Shown here: positions 6,097-8,303 of the stretch, piece by piece | Layout: every line of letters starts with the position of its first letter | How positions within the stretch are numbered: the first letter of the stretch is position 1 | Source: JBGLNL01 sp964548045 | GTDB taxonomy: Bacteria > Chloroflexota > Dehalococcoidia > SZUA-161 > SpSt-899 | Assembly: GCA_964548045.1 (NCBI GenBank) | Contig: CAZJQZ010000105.1 | Location: forward strand, 1-8,303 | Length of the DNA stretch: 8,303 bases | Direction: 5' to 3' | The notes under the pieces: generated by a model | What the model was told of the DNA's origin: nothing | Database searches by the model: none | What the model saw: the letters and a program-made list of their open reading frames with translations, nothing else | Made by a program: the position numbers and the translations under genes

Positions 6097-7562
6097 TTTG
6101 CCAACCCGAAATATCGTGACACTTCAAGTTTCAGTTGCCCCGCTGGAATCCCCGGATTTGCCGCTTTGATTTCTTCGGCTTTCCGATTGATAATGCCTTT
6201 CATATTAGCTAATGAGGGCAGCATATCGTTGTTAGCCATGTCCTTGATTGACTTCTCATCCATGCCGCTTTTCAAGAGATAGACATATCGAGCTTGAGCC
6301 ATCCGTAAAGCGGTATTCGCTGATTTCCATTTCGATTCAAATTCTGTAGGAGAATCCCCGTCAAGCAACCCTTCTCCGGGATCAGGCATTGCCTTTCTGA
6401 GTCTATTAGCCTCTTTCTCACTCATTTGGGCACCGGTAATTTCTTTGATATGCCGGTTGATATTGTCTATGGCATCCCGCCTGAAAGCCGTATAATTCTC
6501 TAACAAAACCTTGTCATCAGGTTCTAAGCCTAAATCAACCCATTTTTCTATAGGTGTTCCCCGAAGTTTTTCTTTCCACTTCGATGTAAAGGTTTTCCAC
6601 CGGGTACCGAGTTCCTGATATTCCGGTCGATAGTTCTGCGCTATCTGTTCAAGGCGTTGGATACCTTCAACAGTATTTAAAATTTTATCCTCAAGGGTTC
6701 CTGCCGTTCTTCGTTGCATACCTCCAGCGGTTCTTCCTACTCCTGTTCTGATATGCGTTCCCCCTTCAGTGACTTCAATGTCCATTCCCGTGCTGTAGGG
6801 TACAGAACCTTCAGGCGGGGCTACATTATTTGGCAGGTTGATGACTTTATTGTCAGGCGTTACCCAGGATTTCATAGCCCTGGATTCCGAACCTTTTGAC
6901 TCAAGCAAAAGCTGCTCCTGTTCTATCGCTTTAGCCGTTGCTGGCATTATTTGGTTGATTGTTTCTCCTGTGGTATCTTGAGAAATTTGGTCAATCATCT
7001 GCTCAAGCATCTGCTGTCGAGGGCCGGGAGAACTTTTCTGATATTCCTTTTCCAATCCTTCAAGCGCTAACGATTGCAAGGTAGGCCAATTTTTTATACC
7101 AAGATGATACGCTGCTCGATTTGTTATTTGAGGATCATTTGCCCATCCTTTAATAATGTCAGTAACCGGCTTCCAGGCTTTATCAAGCCCTACATTAGCA
7201 AGCTGTAATTTCTCAAACCGCATTACGCTGGAAGGGCTGAAATCTTTTTCGGTAATGGCAATTTGTTGTTCTGCCGTACCTGCCTGTCGCTCCTGTACGG
7301 ATACTCGTCTTTCAGCTAGCCCCGGCACATGCTCACTAATTACACCCTCACTCGGATGCATTGTCCCGCGGTCATATCCATATTCCGCTTTACTCACGCG
7401 CTCCAACCGGGACTGTTCTTTCTCCGATAAGTCCTGCCGCCTTTGGGCAAGCGCATGGCTCTGTTTAAACTGCTCTCCCCCCTGCTTCAATGCTGCCAGG
7501 CGTAATGCCATCTGTCCGAAGTCCAGGGCGGTGTTTCTTCGAGGGATATAGAATCGGCTCAT
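6093..7562 (-). CDS. Coiled-coil-rich phage structural protein, probable internal virion protein
   Basis: I place the start at ATG 7562 (489 aa), eight codons inside the longest frame, because GGAGG at 7570-7574 lies seven bases upstream and this ATG overlaps the previous stop as ATGA. The N-terminus is MSRFYIPRRN and there is no signal peptide. Residues about 12-105 are Gln/Glu/Arg-rich and helical (for example HALAQRRQDLSEKEQSRLER 36-55), suggesting coiled coil. Two further helical blocks occur around 175-225 and toward the C-terminus (the NRHIKEITGAQMSEKEANRL stretch and the last 60 residues). The middle (about 230-300) is Gly/Pro-rich and lower in helix. There is no enzyme motif. The stop overlaps the 735-aa start, so the two products are probably made in fixed ratio. 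Its partner genes suggest an internal or ejection complex, but no family is recognised. Confidence 0.8.
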   Translation of the reverse strand: MSRFYIPRRNTALDFGQMALRLAALKQGGEQFKQSHALAQRRQDLSEKEQSRLERVSKAEYGYDRGTMHPSEGVISEHVPGLAERRVSVQERQAGTAEQQIAITEKDFSPSSVMRFEKLQLANVGLDKAWKPVTDIIKGWANDPQITNRAAYHLGIKNWPTLQSLALEGLEKEYQKSSPGPRQQMLEQMIDQISQDTTGETINQIMPATAKAIEQEQLLLESKGSESRAMKSWVTPDNKVINLPNNVAPPEGSVPYSTGMDIEVTEGGTHIRTGVGRTAGGMQRRTAGTLEDKILNTVEGIQRLEQIAQNYRPEYQELGTRWKTFTSKWKEKLRGTPIEKWVDLGLEPDDKVLLENYTAFRRDAIDNINRHIKEITGAQMSEKEANRLRKAMPDPGEGLLDGDSPTEFESKWKSANTALRMAQARYVYLLKSGMDEKSIKDMANNDMLPSLANMKGIINRKAEEIKAANPGIPAGQLKLEVSRYFGLAK

Positions 7563-8212
7563 TCGTACACCTCCATCCTTCTCCAAATGTAGAGGCTCCC
7601 AATGCCCTCACATAGCTTTAGAAATCCCGTAGTTATCCAGTATGAACTCATAAACTTGAGTTGCTTTTTCTTGCCGAGTATCACTTCCCCGTAGTCAACC
7701 AGCCGGTCAACCAGAAAGCGCTTGATGAGCTTTTTCGGCATGATGGGAACAATAAGGCGGGCCAGGGTATAGTAGCCTATCAATTCCTCAAGGCTCATGT
7801 AGCTGTCCCGGTACTCGCGGGCTATGTTGACCTCATAAGAGTCGGGGTCTGTGCAGGCAGAGATGATAATGCAGCCGCCGCCGACTAATGAACCAATCCC
7901 GCCACCAATCGCAGTTCCGAGACCTGGCAGGATCAGCGAACCGATGCCTGCTCCTATAGCTGCGCCCCGTGCTTCGCGCCTTTCCTGTTTTCGTGCTTCC
8001 TCTGCTATTCTGATCTCTTCTTCCTGCCCTCTCTCCTGAATATCAAGGCCCCGCTCCTGAAGGGCAAGCTGCTTATGCCGGGCCAGCCGTTCCGAGGCCC
8101 CGCTTGCGTAGCCACTCACGATCCCGCCGACTTCTTTCTTGCTCAACGGATGCCCTGCCAGCCGGGCCTTTCTCTTGGCCTCCATTAACTTTTGCGTGAA
8201 ATTCTGATACAT
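7559..8212 (-). CDS. Glycine-zipper protein with CFI-box-like C-terminal domain
   Basis: The 217-aa protein starts at ATG 8212, six bases after AGGAG (8219-8223), which overlaps the stop of the upstream gene. Layout: a basic N-terminus (1-25), an Arg/Glu/Gln-rich helix likely to form coiled coil (42-80), and a glycine-zipper hydrophobic segment (83-113, with AIGAGIGSLILPGLGTAIGG at 85-104). The C-terminal domain opens CIIISACTDPDSYEVNIARE (114-133) and continues through LIGYYTLARLIVPIMPKKLI (144-163) and FLVDRLVDYGEVILGKKK (166-183). That domain recalls the 'CFI-box' proteins, in which Cys-aromatic/aliphatic-Ile-x-Thr/Ser-Ala is followed by an acidic, helical region. The zipper could insert in or perforate a membrane, fitting a virion protein involved in DNA entry. 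The order coiled coil, zipper, compact domain is clear from sequence; the role is inferred. An alternative is a late-expressed membrane protein unrelated to the particle. Confidence 0.8.
   Translation of the reverse strand: MYQNFTQKLMEAKRKARLAGHPLSKKEVGGIVSGYASGASERLARHKQLALQERGLDIQERGQEEEIRIAEEARKQERREARGAAIGAGIGSLILPGLGTAIGGGIGSLVGGGCIIISACTDPDSYEVNIAREYRDSYMSLEELIGYYTLARLIVPIMPKKLIKRFLVDRLVDYGEVILGKKKQLKFMSSYWITTGFLKLCEGIGSLYIWRRMEVYE
7570..7574 (-). promoter_or_regulatory. Ribosome binding site deciding the 489-aa start
   Basis: GGAGG on the minus strand, seven bases before ATG 7562, lies within the last codons of the upstream gene. It supports this start over an ATG at 7586, which would lie inside the upstream frame without a comparable site at proper distance. 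Confidence 0.8.
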
Positions 8213-8221
8213 CTCTCGCTC

Positions 8222-8303
8222 CTATTCGCGTATTCTCTCAAAGGGTTCGTAATAGAGCCCAAGGCCGATAAGCTCCATTCCGTCATAAACTGCGTCAAAA
8301 TCT
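8222..8303 (-). CDS. C-terminal end of an upstream gene (5' truncated)
   Basis: The frame is open from the right window edge (first full codon at 8302) for 26 codons, ending at TAG 8222-8224. The visible tail includes YDGMELIGLGLYYEPFERIR, a mixed hydrophobic/acidic end with no identifiable motif. Only nine bases separate its stop from the next start, and the next ribosome binding site overlaps this stop, so it belongs to the same transcription unit. The product cannot be named from this fragment; in such clusters a tail or connector protein would be typical, but nothing here shows that. Confidence 0.6.
   Translation of the reverse strand, partial: DFDAVYDGMELIGLGLYYEPFERIRE

Noticed and set aside
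7156..7551. 131-codon plus-strand frame
   Set aside because: It is antisense to the coiled-coil protein; its Ser/Cys-rich product is the usual shadow of a Glu/Arg/Ala-rich helical gene.
6093..7586. Longer form of the 489-aa protein starting at ATG 7586
   Set aside because: ATG 7562 has GGAGG seven bases upstream and forms the ATGA overlap seen at other junctions; the extra eight residues overlap the upstream gene.

Overview
The window reads as part of a tailed bacteriophage (or prophage) late/structural region, probably from an uncultivated source. Seven genes lie head to tail on the minus strand (right to left), with very tight spacing. Three junctions are ATGA overlaps, one is TAATG, and several genes carry clear AGGAG/GGAGG ribosome binding sites. 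This implies a bacterial host, the standard genetic code and one long co-transcribed unit. No integrase, capsid, portal, terminase, polymerase, tRNA or CRISPR array is visible, so the phage assignment rests on gene style: coiled-coil and glycine-zipper virion-like proteins beside a beta-helix spike-like protein.

Right to left: (i) the C-terminal tail of an unidentified gene (8222-8303); (ii) a 217-aa glycine-zipper/CFI-box-like protein (7559-8212); (iii) a 489-aa coiled-coil-rich protein (6093-7562); (iv) a 735-aa protein with a Gly/Ala-rich hydrophobic stretch (3889-6096). Genes ii-iv resemble the internal or DNA-ejection protein cassette of podovirus-like phages, but this is an inference from composition and order. 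(v) A 168-bp gap follows. A plus-strand ORF for a three-helix membrane protein (3756-4076) starts in it and runs antisense into the end of the 735-aa gene. (vi) Next come a 129-aa protein with a classical signal peptide (3331-3720) and a 184-aa protein of unknown function (2732-3286). (vii) The left end holds a 528-aa spike-like protein with a predicted right-handed beta-helix and a 169-residue tract in which every second residue is serine (1146-2732). It is translationally coupled to a glycosyltransferase/methyltransferase fusion (1-1149) that runs off the left edge.

The left end is the most interesting part. A perfect Ser-X dipeptide tract, like those of bacterial serine-rich-repeat adhesins, is followed with an ATGA overlap by a glycosyltransferase carrying a D-x-H motif and a C-terminal methyltransferase domain. 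The simplest hypothesis is a phage-encoded glycoprotein spike with its own dedicated modifying enzyme. Antisense overlap of the small membrane protein, and an export signal on a protein within a virion gene cluster, are secondary points of interest.
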